A DNA stretch of 64,000 nucleotides, taken from Onchocerca lupi (taxonomy: Eukaryota; Nematoda; Chromadorea; Rhabditida; Onchocercidae). The translations under genes and the position numbers were made by a program. The stretch is taken from contig JAOVVO010000191.1 in NCBI GenBank assembly GCA_028564675.1, forward strand, positions 1-64,000, read 5' to 3'. The notes under the pieces were generated by a model. It was not told where the DNA came from and searched no databases. It was given only the letters and a program-made list of their open reading frames with translations. This document shows, in pieces, positions 36,771 through 50,255 of the stretch. Position 1 is the stretch's first letter. Each line of letters opens with the position of its first letter.

Positions 36771-39700
36771 ATATTATCAAGCATTATGATTGAGGAAAAT
36801 TTCAAGCAACAAACTTTTTATCTTTTTAAACTTTTTCAAAATTCAGCCTTCTTCCTTTCCTCTTTTTTTGCCTTTTCCTTATCATTATATTGTCTTTTTT
36901 TTCTCTCTCTCTCTCTCTCTCTTTCCTTTCTTTCATATCAATTTATTTCATATCCAATAAAATTTCAAAATTTATCTAAACTTCATGCGTATTTTTCGAT
37001 TGTTATCCATCCTTTCATCTCCCATCTCATTTCCCTTCCTTTTTCCAATTCATCGGTTTTTCGCAAAAATATTTTAGAATAAATTGATTGGCTATTATTC
37101 TCGTTCTAAAACTTATTGCTCTATTCTTCTCAAAAATTTTCAATTAAAAATAGATGACTCAAAATTGCTTCCAACATCATCACTATCATCATTATCATAT
37201 CATCAATGAAATCAGCATCCTGAAGAAATTAACAATGATAAAAACAATTCATTATCATTATCATATATTATGTTATCAAAGATCAAAATTTTGATCTTCA
37301 TCTTGAAAAAATCAACAATGGTAAAAATCATTCATTATCATTATCATTAATATTGATAATTATATTAAAAAAAAGGAAAGAAAAAAAAGAGCTTTAACTT
37401 AATTTCAAGTATCAAACATTTTCTTCTCTTTCATTAATAAAATGAAAAATCTTTATCAAAAAAAAAAAAAAAAAAGAAAAAAGAAAAAAATGAAAAATAG
37501 AATGAAAAGATAAGTTTGAAGAGGGAAATAATTTTCGGCTAAAATTGCTTAGAAATATTATTTCTTAATTAGTAGCCATAAAAATGGTAATAAATAGTAA
37601 TTACAATGATAATAAGTTGAATTTTTGCATGAAATGAGTAAAAATTTTTTTAATTTTCCCGCCAATTACGTGTAATCAAAGCAAATAACTTAGCTTGAAA
37701 TTTTATTAAATTAACTAAATTAATTAGAAGTGTAAAAAATTATGAAAGAAGTAAAATTAGTCAGTCAATCAAAAGAAATATTTAAATGCTTTAAAGATAT
37801 ATATGAAATGATAGAAGAAAATATTGTTGTATTTTCATTTGCATCAAATTATTAATGTGTCATTAATTATTTGCAATTAATGAATTTCATTTTTTTGCTT
37901 TTTGAGCAAACGAAAGACAGAAAAAAGCAAAAATTGATAATTAAATGTCATGAAATGAAGCAGAAAAATTGAATTCAATATTCATTATAATAATTTTCTT
38001 TTCTTTTTTGCTTGGTAATTAGAGAAATTTAGGATTATTTATGTTTTAATTATATTTTATCAATTAATTAAACATTACCAAATCGTCTTGAGAATTTCCC
38101 GGAAGCCTTATATTTAAGCATTGATCGAGTTATTATAGAGAAAATTAATTAAAATATTAAATTAAATTAATAATTAAATTGTATGGAATTAAAAAACATA
38201 AAACTGTTAGTGCGCTAGACATGAATTGGACAATTTTTTAGTTTATTAAAAATTTACAAATTGATTATTTATTCGTTGTTTGTTTTGTCTTAAACTGAAA
38301 TTTGATCAATTTGATTCAAATTTTAATTCTTGTCTTTTTGATTAGATCCAGTTAAGATTTGGTCATACATCAAAATAGATTTTTCCAAATTTATTTCTTT
38401 TTTGATCTTATCAGTTATCAATACTTTCTATAGCAGTTTTTTCTCTGTCATGAAATTTAATTGGAATTGGATCAAAAATCTGTAAATTAAAATGACTAAA
38501 GGGTTAAAAAAAAATTGCAATCTTTAGCAATTTTATCACTTTTCGCAAAACGCTCTTACAGTATCTAACAATTATTATTGCTCGAATAGTGATGAATTTT
38601 CGCGATTAAATTTAGTAGAAGAATAAAGAACTAAATTAATTAATTAGTTATGCAGTGGTCTTTTGCCGAAAACACTTTGAAAAAAATCACTTTCCGAAAA
38701 AAAATCATGGAAAAAATCAGTTTTCAAAAATACTTTTGAAAAAATTATTAGTTTCCGAAAACACTATGAAGAAGTTTAATTTTCGAAGATATTGTGAAAA
38801 AGATCAATTTGCTAAAATACAGTAAGAAAAAATCAATTTTTGATCTAAAATATTTTAACTTCAATATCGAGTAATATCTCATATAATGCAAGATAAATAA
38901 CAAACATGCATAATTCAGAAGTAATAATTCTTCTTTTTTTACTTGAAAAAAAAAATTAAAATAAAAATTTAGATGTTTAAATTAAAAAAAAAAAAAAAAA
39001 TAAGAAGAGCTTTGCTTAAATCTTTTCGATTTTTAAAAAAAAAATGTCCTATCGCCTTAAAACTCTGTAAACAATCTGAAAATTTTAACATTTAATTATT
39101 TTCTCAACTTTTGTTATTTATGATAAATAAAATTTTTTATTTCATTTTATTTTCATTCTTTTTTTTCTTATTTCAATACCAATAATAAAGAAAACAAATT
39201 TTGCGAAATTCTGCAAACGAAAATATCAATGCAAATAAAACAAAATTAGAAATATTGCATAAAACATAAATTTTATAAAATCTAAAGCAACAATGACAAT
39301 AGCATAAAGTAATATTATATTCATGAAAAAGTGGAAATTGAAAAGTTTCTGAAAATCCCATGAGACAAAAAAAGGAGAAAAAAAAAACAGACATTGAATT
39401 TAGGAAGAAAAAAAGATGAATAAATAAAAAGTTTCACGTTTTCAAGTAATGCAAAAAAAAAAAAAAAAAAAAAAAATTATTTTTATAATATATTTGCGAT
39501 AATAAAATATTGTTTATTGTTTTGTATTTTTACTATTAATAATATATGTGCAAGAGAAACAGTCCCCTGAATTTTGTGAAATGAAGCAAAGAAAATGAAT
39601 GAGTTAAAAGGAGAAGAGAAAAAATTCGTCAATAATTTTGCATTTAACTTTAATTCGAAACAGTGTCAGCTGTTAGATTATCTTAGTGGAATTCAAAATG

Positions 39701-42191
39701 CAAAATACTTTAACGGATTTTTTTATGTTTACCAACAAACAGATTAGCGAACAAATTCTCAAAAATTCGTAAACAATTGTTTCCCATCTTTGTAAAAAAA
39801 AAAAAGCTTAATTAATCACCATATATTTCTTTCATCTTATAAAATATCTTATAAAAATGCTTAAAAAAATTATTAGTACAATAAGCATTATATATGATAC
39901 AATTATCATTTTTATAATTTATTTATACAATGAAGTAGATAAGCAGCCTTACTGAGAATAATCTGAATTAATCAAATTCCAAACCTTAATTCATTCTTCC
40001 TATGTAAGGAACTTGAAAATGTTTTTGTTTCTTAATAATAGGTGCCAAGTTTTATACTAAAAAAAAAGTAGTATTGGGACTATAGAAATAGATCTTTATG
40101 CCTGATCGCTTGGCTTTTTTTTTGATCAAAATCTCTGAAATTTAAAAGTGCTTTATGGGTTCTCCGATTCATAAGACTGTAAAAAGCAAGTTAGTTCAAT
40201 CAATATCACTGTTTGATTTATAGATTTATCTCTTCATTACAACTTTTACATTTCTAGAACTTTTTCAGTAGTACCATCTCTTCCGTCTTCCCATCTATTC
40301 ATCCTTGAAATATAGAATTAAGAAATAATAATTACGATCAAAATCTAAAAAATCAATCAATCAATGATTCATTTTTACTGGTGTTTATTATGAGTCTAGG
40401 AGTAGAATATAGCTATAAAGCCATATATAAAACATGGAACTACTTTATGAAATAATTTGTTTTTTATTATTTCTTCTCTTTCCAGGAAGTTCTTTTTTTT
40501 GTAATAATGTTGACAAAAAAAAAAAAAAAAAAAAAAACAAGTTTTTTTCAGCAAATCCAAGATAATTACTCAAATACTACTCGAAATTTTCTAAATTATT
40601 AGTATTTATTCAACGGAACTTCCTCATTAGTGCATATTTGACAATCATTACAAAAAATATGCATCGTTTTTTTCGCATTCAGTTAGTTTAAAATTTAATT
40701 GTCTTTGAATAGTAATAAATAAAAGGAAAAAATTTTCAATTGTCGACTATTTTCTAACATTTTAAAATTATGGAATTTTAGAACTTTTGGCAATAAACTG
40801 AAAAAAATTAGTACGATTATTGTTAGCAACAATGATGTTATATGCAAATCTCTTCGCTGGACCTTTACGGATTATATTTTTCAGATTTATATAAATTGTT
40901 GTTATTGCCTTAATTTTAAAGTGTCATCAAATGACATAGACCTCAGTGGAGTTTTAAGTCATCTAGAAATTATAAAGATTTCTAGTTAGATTGGCCTAAA
41001 ATTTCTTGAAATCTTTTTTTCATAGCTCGTTACGAACATTTAAAATGTGTATATTATTTTTGCATTCAATCTTACCGTTCATGTCGTAACATTAATTTAT
41101 ATAAATTTAAAAGGCATAAGTTACCATTTACAGTGATTCGCTGTCTTCTACCAAATAGAAAGAATCCTTTGATTGATCAAAATTTAATAATAATGAAAAA
41201 GACACAGTGTCTGCGACGAGTTCGAGCAAACCAATCCACAAAAATTCGCAAGCAATTGCTTTTCATTTTTAACTATTACTTTCGCCTTTAAATTAAACCA
41301 ATAATTGTCTTATCTCAATGCTACCTTCACAATTTCAATTCATTCTTGTCGATTAAAATTAATTGATGGCAAATTTTGATATATTTGCAATAAAATGAAA
41401 ATGGATCTTAAATATTAAAGAAAAAAATCATGTTTTCCTCAACTATCAGAGAAAATAGTTCACTGATAATGATAATCGTTCATCAGTTAGATCTGAGAAT
41501 GCTATTGTATTATCAATTTCTGTGAAATTTATAGCCTGATCACCACCTATCTGATTTTGTAGCTTGAAATGCATACAATTCTAATAAGAGTAAAGCAAAA
41601 AGAGAAATAACAAAATGTTTATTCAGATCATAAAAATTCCGAGAAATATTTTTAAAAAATAAGTAAAAATACGAGATTTAATCATTCAACTAATGAGTCA
41701 TTTCATTTTTAAAATACTTTGAACAAATTACTTCATTTGGAATAATTTCAGTAAAATAAAAATGAAATCAATCACTTGATGAAAAATCACTTTTAAAATG
41801 CCTCGGATAAAATTATTTCATTCATTAAATGAAACCTTCAATTTTTAAATGTTCTATATTTGTTTGCGATTTTTAACTGAAATAAAACAACAATTATTTT
41901 TTATTGAATCATTAGATCAATCACGTGCTTGAACAGAGGCGGTGAAATAAACTATTTAGATGGATGTTTGTATGTTTCCGTGAAAGTTTTCTCTCATTTT
42001 CTTCAAAAAATTATTTCTTTCTTCTCTACTTTTTGTTTTTTCAGCGTTGATGCTTGTACTTCATTCTTTACTGATTTCAAATTTCAAGAGTTAATATCAC
42101 TCAATATGAACTTAATATTATTATATTTATCAAAATAATTACTAATTTTTTACTTTTTCAATAATTAATTTTAGATATTCAAAAATTAACA

Positions 42192-42859
42192 ATGCTTACT
42201 TATCAACTTTTATTACTGTTGACTATTTCATCCTTTGCTTATGGTTTTTTGGGACGAAAGAAGAATATTACGGTAGTGGGTGAATTAAATTGTGGCCGAA
42301 ATTATTATTCCAACGTGAAAGTTGAACTTTGGGAAGCTGATACTTGTTAGTTTTTGATTTTATCAAAGAGATAAAGAGTTCATTCGTTACAATATCATTT
42401 TGAAAGTTTTTGTTTTGCAGTTGATCGGGATGATAAATTGAACTCAACATATACAGACAAGATGGGTCGTTTCACGGTATTTGGCGAAACAAGAGAAATA
42501 CGAAATATCGAGCCTTATTTGAAAGTTCATCATTTCTGCAAGAATGGTCAGCATGATGTGGTAAGATTTAAATTTGCAGCACTTTTTTTTCATCATTCAT
42601 CTAAAACCTTAACATAACTCATTTTGACTTTTGATCCGTTAAAAATCATTTGATTTCGAACTTGATATTTAAAATTCATAATCTTAGAAAGCTTATAATT
42701 TTGAAACTTTTCATTTCATTCAAATTTTAATTTTAATTGCAGAGATGCGAAATAACTGATCGTTTCGACATACCGAAACAACATCAAGGCAAAACATATC
42801 GATTAGGCCTGGTCGATTTATCCACTCCAACCAAGAAGCGTAAAACGAAGTGCCATTAA
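42192..42859 (+). CDS. Transthyretin-like family protein, copy 1
   Basis: Exons 42192-42345, 42421-42560 and 42743-42859 encode 136 residues. The signal peptide starts MLTYQLLLLLTISSFAYG. The mature protein shows the TTL (PF01060-type) pattern: KNITVVGELNCG, VKVELWEADT, DDKLNSTYTDKMGRFTVFGE, IEPYLKVHHFC, then RCEITDRFDIPKQ, ending in a basic KKRKTKCH. Four Cys (LNC, HFC, RCE, KCH) would form two disulfides. TTL proteins are secreted nematode proteins with a transthyretin-like beta-sandwich; the ligand is mostly unknown and they do not carry thyroid hormone. A likely SL acceptor (TTTTAG) ends at 42174. AATAAA is at 42931-42936. A near copy lies 5.1 kb downstream. Confidence 0.95.
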
Positions 42860-42936
42860 AAAAAAATTTAAAAATATTTTTTTTCGAAAACAGGCAAAAG
42901 AATGAATTGCAAACATCGGATTCTGTTGTTAATAAA

Positions 42937-43978
42937 AATCAAATTTATCTCAAAAAGTTCTGTGCGATACTATTCAATCATGCATACTTCTACATTGATA
43001 TTTTTCCAAAAATTTGACCTTTTATTGGAGAAGATTTTTACTTCATTTTGTAATTTTAAAATTGGTATGAAAGAAAAATGAACTTGCAAAATACAAAGAA
43101 ATGAACCTTTTTTTTTTTTTTTTGAAATTTCCGATAATCAATATATATGGATGTCTATTTCCAAATATTCATTTTCAAAAAGAAATCGACACTGAGATTC
43201 TTCGTAACAATAAGTGCCTAGAAACGGGATTCTGGATATTCTTGTACGTTAATGGACATATGCTTATTTCTAGTACTCAATCTGGAAATCTCAAAGATCA
43301 ATCATGAAATGACAATGACAAAACTATAATGTAAAATTATTTCACCTCGAAGAAAAAAGATTGAAAATTACAAAATCGATTTCTGATTCATTGAATAAAA
43401 TGATTCAGACAGATACATGATTCAACATATTATTGAAGTATCATTGATTCATGACAAAATTCGTAAGATCATCCTGAAGCCTATTTAAATGCGATCAGAT
43501 GAAAGTAACGAGATTCGCAACAATGACCGCTGAATAATTTCCGATAGTTCATAGTTCGTCTATTGCTAATATTAAAAATTTTTGAAAATTAGTTGATGGA
43601 TTGAACTTTGCCCGTGTAGGTCAATGACAATAAGTATTGCTTTTGATAAATTCTATGATTACCGATAAAGGACGTATACATTATTTTTGCATTCAATTTC
43701 ACTGTTCATATTGTAATAAGTTTCACCATTCAAAGTGATTCGTTGATTTCGAACAAACATAAAGAATCCGTTGGCTGGTCAAAATTTAATAGTAATGAGA
43801 AGTGTCTAAGATGAGTTCGAGCAAACCAATCCACGAAAATTCGTAAGCAATTGTTTTTCATTTTTAATTATTACTTTCGCCTTTAAATTAAACCAATAAC
43901 TGTCTTATCTTAATGCTTTCTTCACAATTTCAATTCATTCTTGCTGATTAAAATTAAGTCATGGCAAAGTTTGAAATA
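42937..43978. repeat. Non-coding 3' flank of TTL copy 1 and start of the next unit
   Basis: No gene. About 42960-43560 matches 48080-48740 behind TTL copy 2. About 43790-43978 matches 41190-41390, in front of copy 1. It is therefore the junction of a tandem duplication. Confidence 0.75.
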
Positions 43979-46520
43979 TCTATATAAAAAAATGTAAACC
44001 ACCCTTGCTATTATTTAGCACATAACTTGGCAGTCTCTTCACCGATTGCCTTCATATTTTAACACAACACTGCATTAAGTTGGGCCGTATTTTTATCTAG
44101 AGTATTATATTATTGTAGAACAAACCAAAGATTTTTCTAGGTCACAAAATCTCTGTTTGTTTTATAATAATCAAAAAAAAAAAAGAAAGTACAAAATAAG
44201 TGTTCTCGACAAAAACATATAAATCATTAAAACCAAGACCGATAAGAGAAAAGCTAGGTTGTGATAATATTACTTTGTTATATTTTCTATTACTTTGTTA
44301 TTATTACTTTGTTATACTTTGTTATATAGTTATTCCTTCTTTTTTCGAATTTTTTTTTTTAAAAACAGAAAAAAATTTATTAAGCAATGTCGATTAACTT
44401 CGTTTTGTTATTTTTTTTTTCACACCTGTTAAAGTAAGACTAAGTGAGTGAACACCGAATGATCCGAGAATTTCATGCAACATTGCATTCAAATTTATTT
44501 TCATACAAGTTGCACTCGTATAAGAGTATAACCGATTTCAAATTTGTGTATATAAAAATTTTTGTATATAAGACCCATTCTAAGCCTTTTGTTTATTTCT
44601 TGATTTGTGAAGTAGGTGAGTGGACTGAATTTTTTGACGCACCTAGGCTGTTACTTGCCATGTGAATTCGCAAACTCATCATCGATTGCTTTCAAATTTC
44701 GATACAAACTTGCTTTCGAATGGGCGCGTGTTTCTATTTATATATATCTGCTTTTTTTTAAAACCTGTCACACAAACCAATTTTGAGAATAATTGGGTGC
44801 AATCCATTTGCTTAGTTTATCCAAATAATGCTTCGCAGAAGATCAAACTTAGTTCATCTCGCGCAGCGAAAGGAATACGACCATTAATTGCAAATCAAGC
44901 TGAAAAAGAACAAGCGAACAAGATAAAGAATGGCTAAAATGCGAGCAGAATGACGTGTAGTCAGACTTGAAGATGCATAGTTGCGAGCATGTTATTTGCG
45001 TTCTGCAACTTCAGATCTACTTCATTCTCAACAGAATTAACGCGATAGGCTGAGAGTGGCTGAAAGACATCAACGAGAAACAGAAAATCAGCGTCAAATA
45101 TGATCCCGTATTCAGCAAGAGCCCAACTGCTGATTATAGTTTGAGCCCGCATATAGCTATCGACATTATGATTGAAGTATGTCCTTATTGCAAGACTCTA
45201 AAATTTAATAGAGAAATGAAAAGAATGTGTTGCGTTGCCGGAAAAATTAAACTGCCTCAATTGAAGAACCGCCAGAATTATTAAAAACTTTGCCTACCGG
45301 ATACTGCGCCGAATCAAAGCGTTTCTTATCTAAAATCAGGAAATACAACTCGTGCTTCCAAATGACGTTATTCGACGCACAAATTGTAATAACACAATTC
45401 ATGCCAACTTTCAAAGTGAAAGGACAAATTTATTATAAAGCCGGCTCTTTGCTTCCGTTGCCAGATGGTCAAAATAAATTCCTACAAATGAATTTCATCG
45501 GTGATAACAATGATGAATTGAATGCATGCTGCGGAATTCATACCGACATAGAAAGGTCCGTCATTTCCCAACTGAAACAACTTCTTGATGCAAAAAAACA
45601 AATTAGTGCGTAATTTGTTCATAACGGCAATTGACATAATGTCATCTGACACACACAAGATTGTTATTCATGCTGATGAAATGCTTGTTGGAGAAAATGT
45701 ACGAAGATTCAGTGCTCCAACCATAGACGAAGTTCTTATAGTCGGAGATCAATTCCAACCTAGAGATATTATTCTTCACTTGAAAATCGATCAACTGACA
45801 AAATTTGCAGAAACTCATCGATGTTACGATGCTTTGCAATATCTAATCATTTTTTGGGTTAATGCTAATGGATATCACTTCGAAGTTAAGATGATAAATC
45901 CAATCAGTGGCGAGGAAACAAATAAAAATGCAAAATGAACTATTTTTGATACCGATTAATAATTCGAGAGAATGAATACAATCACATTTTGAAATGCTGT
46001 CAGCTGTTTCACCAATATATGTAGATATGTAAAAATCGAAATAGAACGTTTGATATTCATTCGTTTGAATCAGATCAAACTTCGCTCTGAAGAATACATT
46101 CATTTGCGAGAGGCAGTTGTAAATGATGGTAATGCACTTACATTGGAAGACTAACGATTTTGCCATCTTCATATGCAGGCAGTCCATGTCATATGCATGA
46201 GTACGCTCGAAATGCAATTGCATATGTTCGCCAGTACGGGCGTCCAGACTGTTCATTACATTCACATGCAATCCAGCTTAGGATTATATAAAAAAAAAAA
46301 CCTTACTTCCTGGGTGATCGCCGATGTGTTTTCACGTGTTTTCAGACAGAATCTAAGATTTTGAACTGATATAGATAAGGAACATGTTTAAGAACTTTCG
46401 GGGAATCAAGATTTTGAACGTTTACATTTTTATTTATATAGACTAATTGGCGCTGGACACGCGAAGCTTGATCGCCCCCTGTGGATTGGGTGAATCAGCC
46501 ACGCGAAGCGATTCAGCTAG
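43979..46520 (+). mobile_element. Helitron-superfamily element with intact boundaries, 2542 bp
   Basis: Starts TCTATATAAAAAAATG and ends GATTCAGCTAG, inserted between host A (43978) and T (46521), the Helitron target. The 3' end has a short hairpin, TGAATC...GATTCA, one base before CTAG. About 80 bases inside the 3' end lies ACATTTTTATTTATATAGA, an inverted version of the 5' start. Removing the element joins TTTGAAATA to TTTGAAATAGAATG, which aligns with the uninterrupted site at about 41370-41400 (TTTGATATATTTGCAATAAAATG). A second 5'-end-like sequence (GATTGCTTTCAAATTTCGAT, near 44690) suggests a nested or chimeric structure. Confidence 0.85.
44840..46290 (+). pseudogene. Helitron replication protein, N-terminal region (frameshifted)
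   Basis: The frame shifts several times. In order one reads Arg/Ala/Glu-type linker sequence (AAKGIRPLIANQAEKEQ), a zinc-binding-like VCPYCKTLKF...RMCCVAGKIKLPQ (from about 45180), then SKRFLSKIRKYNSCFQMT. It continues FMPTFKVKGQIYYKAGSLLP, HKIVIHADEM, RRFSAPTIDEV, QPRDIILH and THRCYDALQYLIIFW, then IRLNQIKLRSEEYIHLREAV. This is the Helitron_like_N part of Helitron Rep-helicase proteins. The frame breaks near 45288 and 45590 and repeatedly after 45938. No HUH Rep motif or helicase domain follows, so the copy is dead. Confidence 0.85.
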
Positions 46521-47310
46521 TTTGAAATAGAATGAAATGAATGTTAAATCTTAAAAAAAAAAAAAAAAGAAAAAATTCATGTCTTCTTCAACACTCAATA
46601 AAAATAGCTACTAATGATACTAATCGTTCATCAATTAGATCTAAGAACTACTGCTGTATTACCAATTTCTGTGGAATTCATAGCTTGATCACCATTTATC
46701 TGATTTTGTAGCTTGAAATGAATACATTTCGAATAAGAGTCAAACAAAAAGAGAAATGTTTATTCAGATCATAAAATTTTCGGGAAATATTTTAAAAAAA
46801 TAAATAATAATACGAGATTCAATCATTCAACTAATGAGTCATTTCATTTTTAAAATACCTTGAACAAATTCATTTGGAAGAATTTCAGTACAATAAAAAT
46901 GAAATTAGTCACTTGATAAAAAATCACTTTTAAAGTGCCTCGGACAAAATTACTTCATTCTTTAAATGGAACCTTCAATTTTTAAATGTTCTATATTTCT
47001 TTGTGATTTTTAAATGAGATAAAATAACAATTATTTTGCATTGAATCATTAGATCGATTAGGTGCTTGAACAGAGGCGGTGTAATAAACCATCAAGATGG
47101 ATATTTTTATGTTTCCGTAAAAGTTTTCTCTCATTTTCTTCAAAAAATTATTTCTTTCTTCTCTACTTTTTGTTTTTTCAGCGTTGATGCTTGTACTTCA
47201 TTCTTTACTGATTTCAAATTTCAAGAGTTAATATCACTCATTATGAACTTAATATTATTATATTTATCAAAATAATTGCTGATTTTTTACTTTTCAATAA
47301 TTAATTTTAG
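46521..47310. repeat. 5' flank of TTL copy 2
   Basis: Closely matches 41395-42174 in front of TTL copy 1. It includes a pyrimidine-rich CTCATTTTCTTCAAAAAATT stretch and TTTTTCAG, nearly unchanged. This is probably promoter and outron sequence. Parallel open frames of 69 codons are present in both copies but differ mainly at protein-changing positions. Confidence 0.7.
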
Positions 47311-47312
47311 AC

Positions 47313-47997
47313 ATGAAAGGATTAACAATGCTTTCTTATCAATTTTTATTGCTATTAACTATTTCATCTTTTGCTCATGGTCTTTTGGGACGAAAGAAGA
47401 ATATTACGGTAGTGGGCGAATTAAACTGTGGCCGAAATTATTACTATAATGTGAAGGTTGAACTTTGGGACGCTAATACTTGTTAGTTTTTGATTTTATT
47501 AAAGAGATAAAGAGTTTTTTCGTTACAATATTATTTCGAAAATTTTTGTTTTTGCAGTCGGTCGGGATGACAAATTGAATTCAACAAGTACAGATAAATT
47601 GGGTCATTTCGCGTTATTTGGCCAAAAAAGGGAAATACGAAATATCGAGCCTTATTTGAAAGTTCATCATTTCTGCAAGAATGGTCAGCATGATGTGGTA
47701 AGATTTAAATTTGCAGCATTTTTTTTTTCATCATTCATCTAAAACCTTAACATAACTCATTTTGACTTTTGATTCGTTAAATATCATTTGATTTCTAACT
47801 TGATATTTAAAATTCAAAATCTTAGAAAGTTTATAATTTTGAAATTTTTCATTTCATTCAAATTTTAATTTTAATTGCAGAGATGCGAAATAACTGATCG
47901 TTTCGACATACCGAAACAACATCAAGGCAAAACATATCGATTAGGCCTGGTCGATTTATCCACTCCAACCAAGAAGCGTAAAACGAAGTGCCATTAA
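47313..47997 (+). CDS. Transthyretin-like family protein, copy 2
   Basis: Exons 47313-47481, 47558-47697 and 47881-47997. The first ATG after the TTTTAG acceptor (47310) is at 47313; the ATG matching copy 1 is in frame at 47328, giving 141 or 136 residues. Signal peptide MLSYQFLLLLTISSFAHG is preceded by MKGLT if the upstream start is used. The TTL features are the same as in copy 1 (NITVVGELNCG, IEPYLKVHHFC, RCEITDRFDIPKQ, KKRKTKCH). Exon 1 differs from copy 1 at 17 of 154 bases and the first half of exon 2 at 15 positions. The last 66 bases of exon 2 and all 117 of exon 3 are identical. AATAAA is at 48069-48074. Confidence 0.95.
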
Positions 47998-48074
47998 AAA
48001 AAAATTTAGAAATATTTTTTTTCGAAAACAGGCAAAAGAATGAATTGCAAACATCGGTTTCTGTTGTTAATAAA

Positions 48075-50199
48075 AATCAAATTTATGTCAGAAAGTTATA
48101 TGCGACATTATTTAATCCATGCATACTTCTATATTGATAATTTTTAAAAAATTTGACTTTTTGTTGGAGAAAGTTTTTATTTCACTTTGTAATTGTAAAA
48201 TTGGCATGAAAGAAGAATGAACTTTGCAAAACACAAATAAATAAACTCCTTTTTTTTTTTTGAAATTTCCGATAATCAATATATATGGATGTCTATTTCC
48301 AAATATTCATTTTCAATAAAAAATCGACGTTGAGATTCTTCGTAACAATAAGTACCTAGAAACGGAATTCTGGATATTCTTGTACGCTAATGGACATATT
48401 CTTATCTCTTTTCTAGAGCTCAATCTGGAAATATCAAAAGTCAACCATGAAATGAAAATGATAAAGGTACTGTAATGCACAATTATTTCACTTCGAAGAA
48501 AAACGATTAAAAATTACTAAAATTGATTTCTGATTCAGTGAATTAAATGATTCAGACAGATACATGATTCAACACATTATTGAAATATCACTGATTCAGC
48601 ACAAAAATCATAAGAGCAGTGGCAGTTTACATTCATTGGACGACATGTCCTGAAATCTATTTAATGCAGTCAGATAAAAGTTACGACGAGAATCGCAACA
48701 ACGATCTGAATAATTTCCAAAGTTGGTAGTTCGCAGAAGAAACCTTTTTAGTTCGTCCATTGCTAAATTAATATTGCTAATATTAATTTGAAAATTAGCT
48801 GATAAATTGAACTTTGCCTATGTATGTCAATAACATTAAGAAATTCTATGATTTTAGCTGATTCTATGACTCTTTGCTTTTTTCTAGGATTCTTTGATTC
48901 ATTGCTTTTAAGAAATTCTATGATTGCCGATAATTTTGTAAGGATGATGATTTATTTAAGAAAAGGAAAAATTTGATTGTAATATTGATTTTCATGAGTA
49001 AGTATGATTTTTAAATTTTAAATTTTAGAGAAAATAATGGTTAAATTATATGCATAACTTATAAATTATTTTGGGAGAAAAAGTTTTACTTTAAAATAAT
49101 ATGAAAGAATTTGTTTTCTGGATAACAAATTGTAGTGATTAAATAAGACATATTATTTTTCAGTGTGCAAATTAAATATCAATTGCATTATTTAATTATA
49201 TTAATAAATCATTTAGTCTATTTAATGTTTCACTAACAAATAAGCCAAATATAAATTTATTAAATATGCAACTTGGGCTATTAAAAGCATCAGGAAGAAT
49301 TGTGTGCTAAGGAACTTAAGAGAAGATTAATATATAATATCTTACTAATATATATTTTAATTATAAAAACAAATCGTACAGTCTTTTTCACTACTGTATC
49401 ATTTGTTTTGGCCACTGGCAACATATCTTGGCCAATGACTTTAAAGCTAGTTCATTGTAGATGAATTTTTTGTTTTTTCATCATTATAAGTCTAACTGAT
49501 AAAAGAATAACAAATAATTACTGCCATATGCTGCATTTTTAGTAAATAAATACATATAACAAAAAAATATGGCAATTAATAAATTGGTAAATAAATAAAC
49601 AAATTTATAAATGAAAGTTATAGATTACTGTTTTATATACCAGAACTTATATATACTATAAAATATTTATTTTTAACATTGATTATACAAACATATAGTT
49701 ATGTATATTATTTCTGCATGTAAATTTTCTTTTTATCAACAAATCTTTGGAAATAAAAGTAAATGTATATATATATATTTCCGTAGGATCGACAATTAGT
49801 AATTTCAATTTTTATCATAAATTGTTATTTGGTTGGGCATAATGATTGATACTAAGACAACTGACATCTGTTTGCATTTCAAAGATCTGTTTTCAATTCA
49901 TTGCAAGATGAGGGCAATCACATATGTTACGCAAAAATTTTTAAATTTCCCTAAGCTAATTCAAAACATTTCGTAATTTCAGTCTTCAAATATCTTATAT
50001 ATCACGTTTGCTTCAAAAATATTTTTCATCAAACATTTAGTATATTCTGAAATAATCCCATGAAGTAAACAATTTTGAAAAGATGTTTGGCATATTTATC
50101 TGCTCGATTGTAAGTTGATGTGCTTTGCAAAATTAAATGCATATTTTGCAAATATTTTGCTAATTTTATAATTTTTATATTTATGCACATTTTTCAAGC

Positions 50200-50255
<56 letters not shown>

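Larger units (their letters stand above)
35596..41934. other. Repeat-rich region between the mGluR gene and the TTL cluster
   Basis: No gene is supported on either strand. It could hold the mGluR promoter and 5' UTR exon(s) on the minus strand. About 39805-40770 resembles 52770-53850 (downstream of the third TTL gene), and about 41190-41380 resembles 43810-43978. Poly-A runs occur at about 38987-39000, 39450-39474 and 40516-40537. Confidence 0.6.

Noticed and set aside
36535..36793. Low-complexity open frames, Arg/Glu-rich on minus and Ser/Leu-rich on plus
   Set aside because: They are direct translations of a polypurine/polypyrimidine tract without start, splice or homology support.
41929..42138. 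69-codon open frame repeated at 47066-47275 in front of TTL 1 and 2
   Set aside because: Both start at TTG, and differences between the copies mostly change amino acids (E/V, Y/H, L/Q, C/Y, L/F). The similarity is explained by the block duplication; it is more likely promoter or outron sequence.
45843..46271. 142-codon minus-strand frame
   Set aside because: It overlaps plus-strand sequence with clear Helitron protein similarity and has none of its own.
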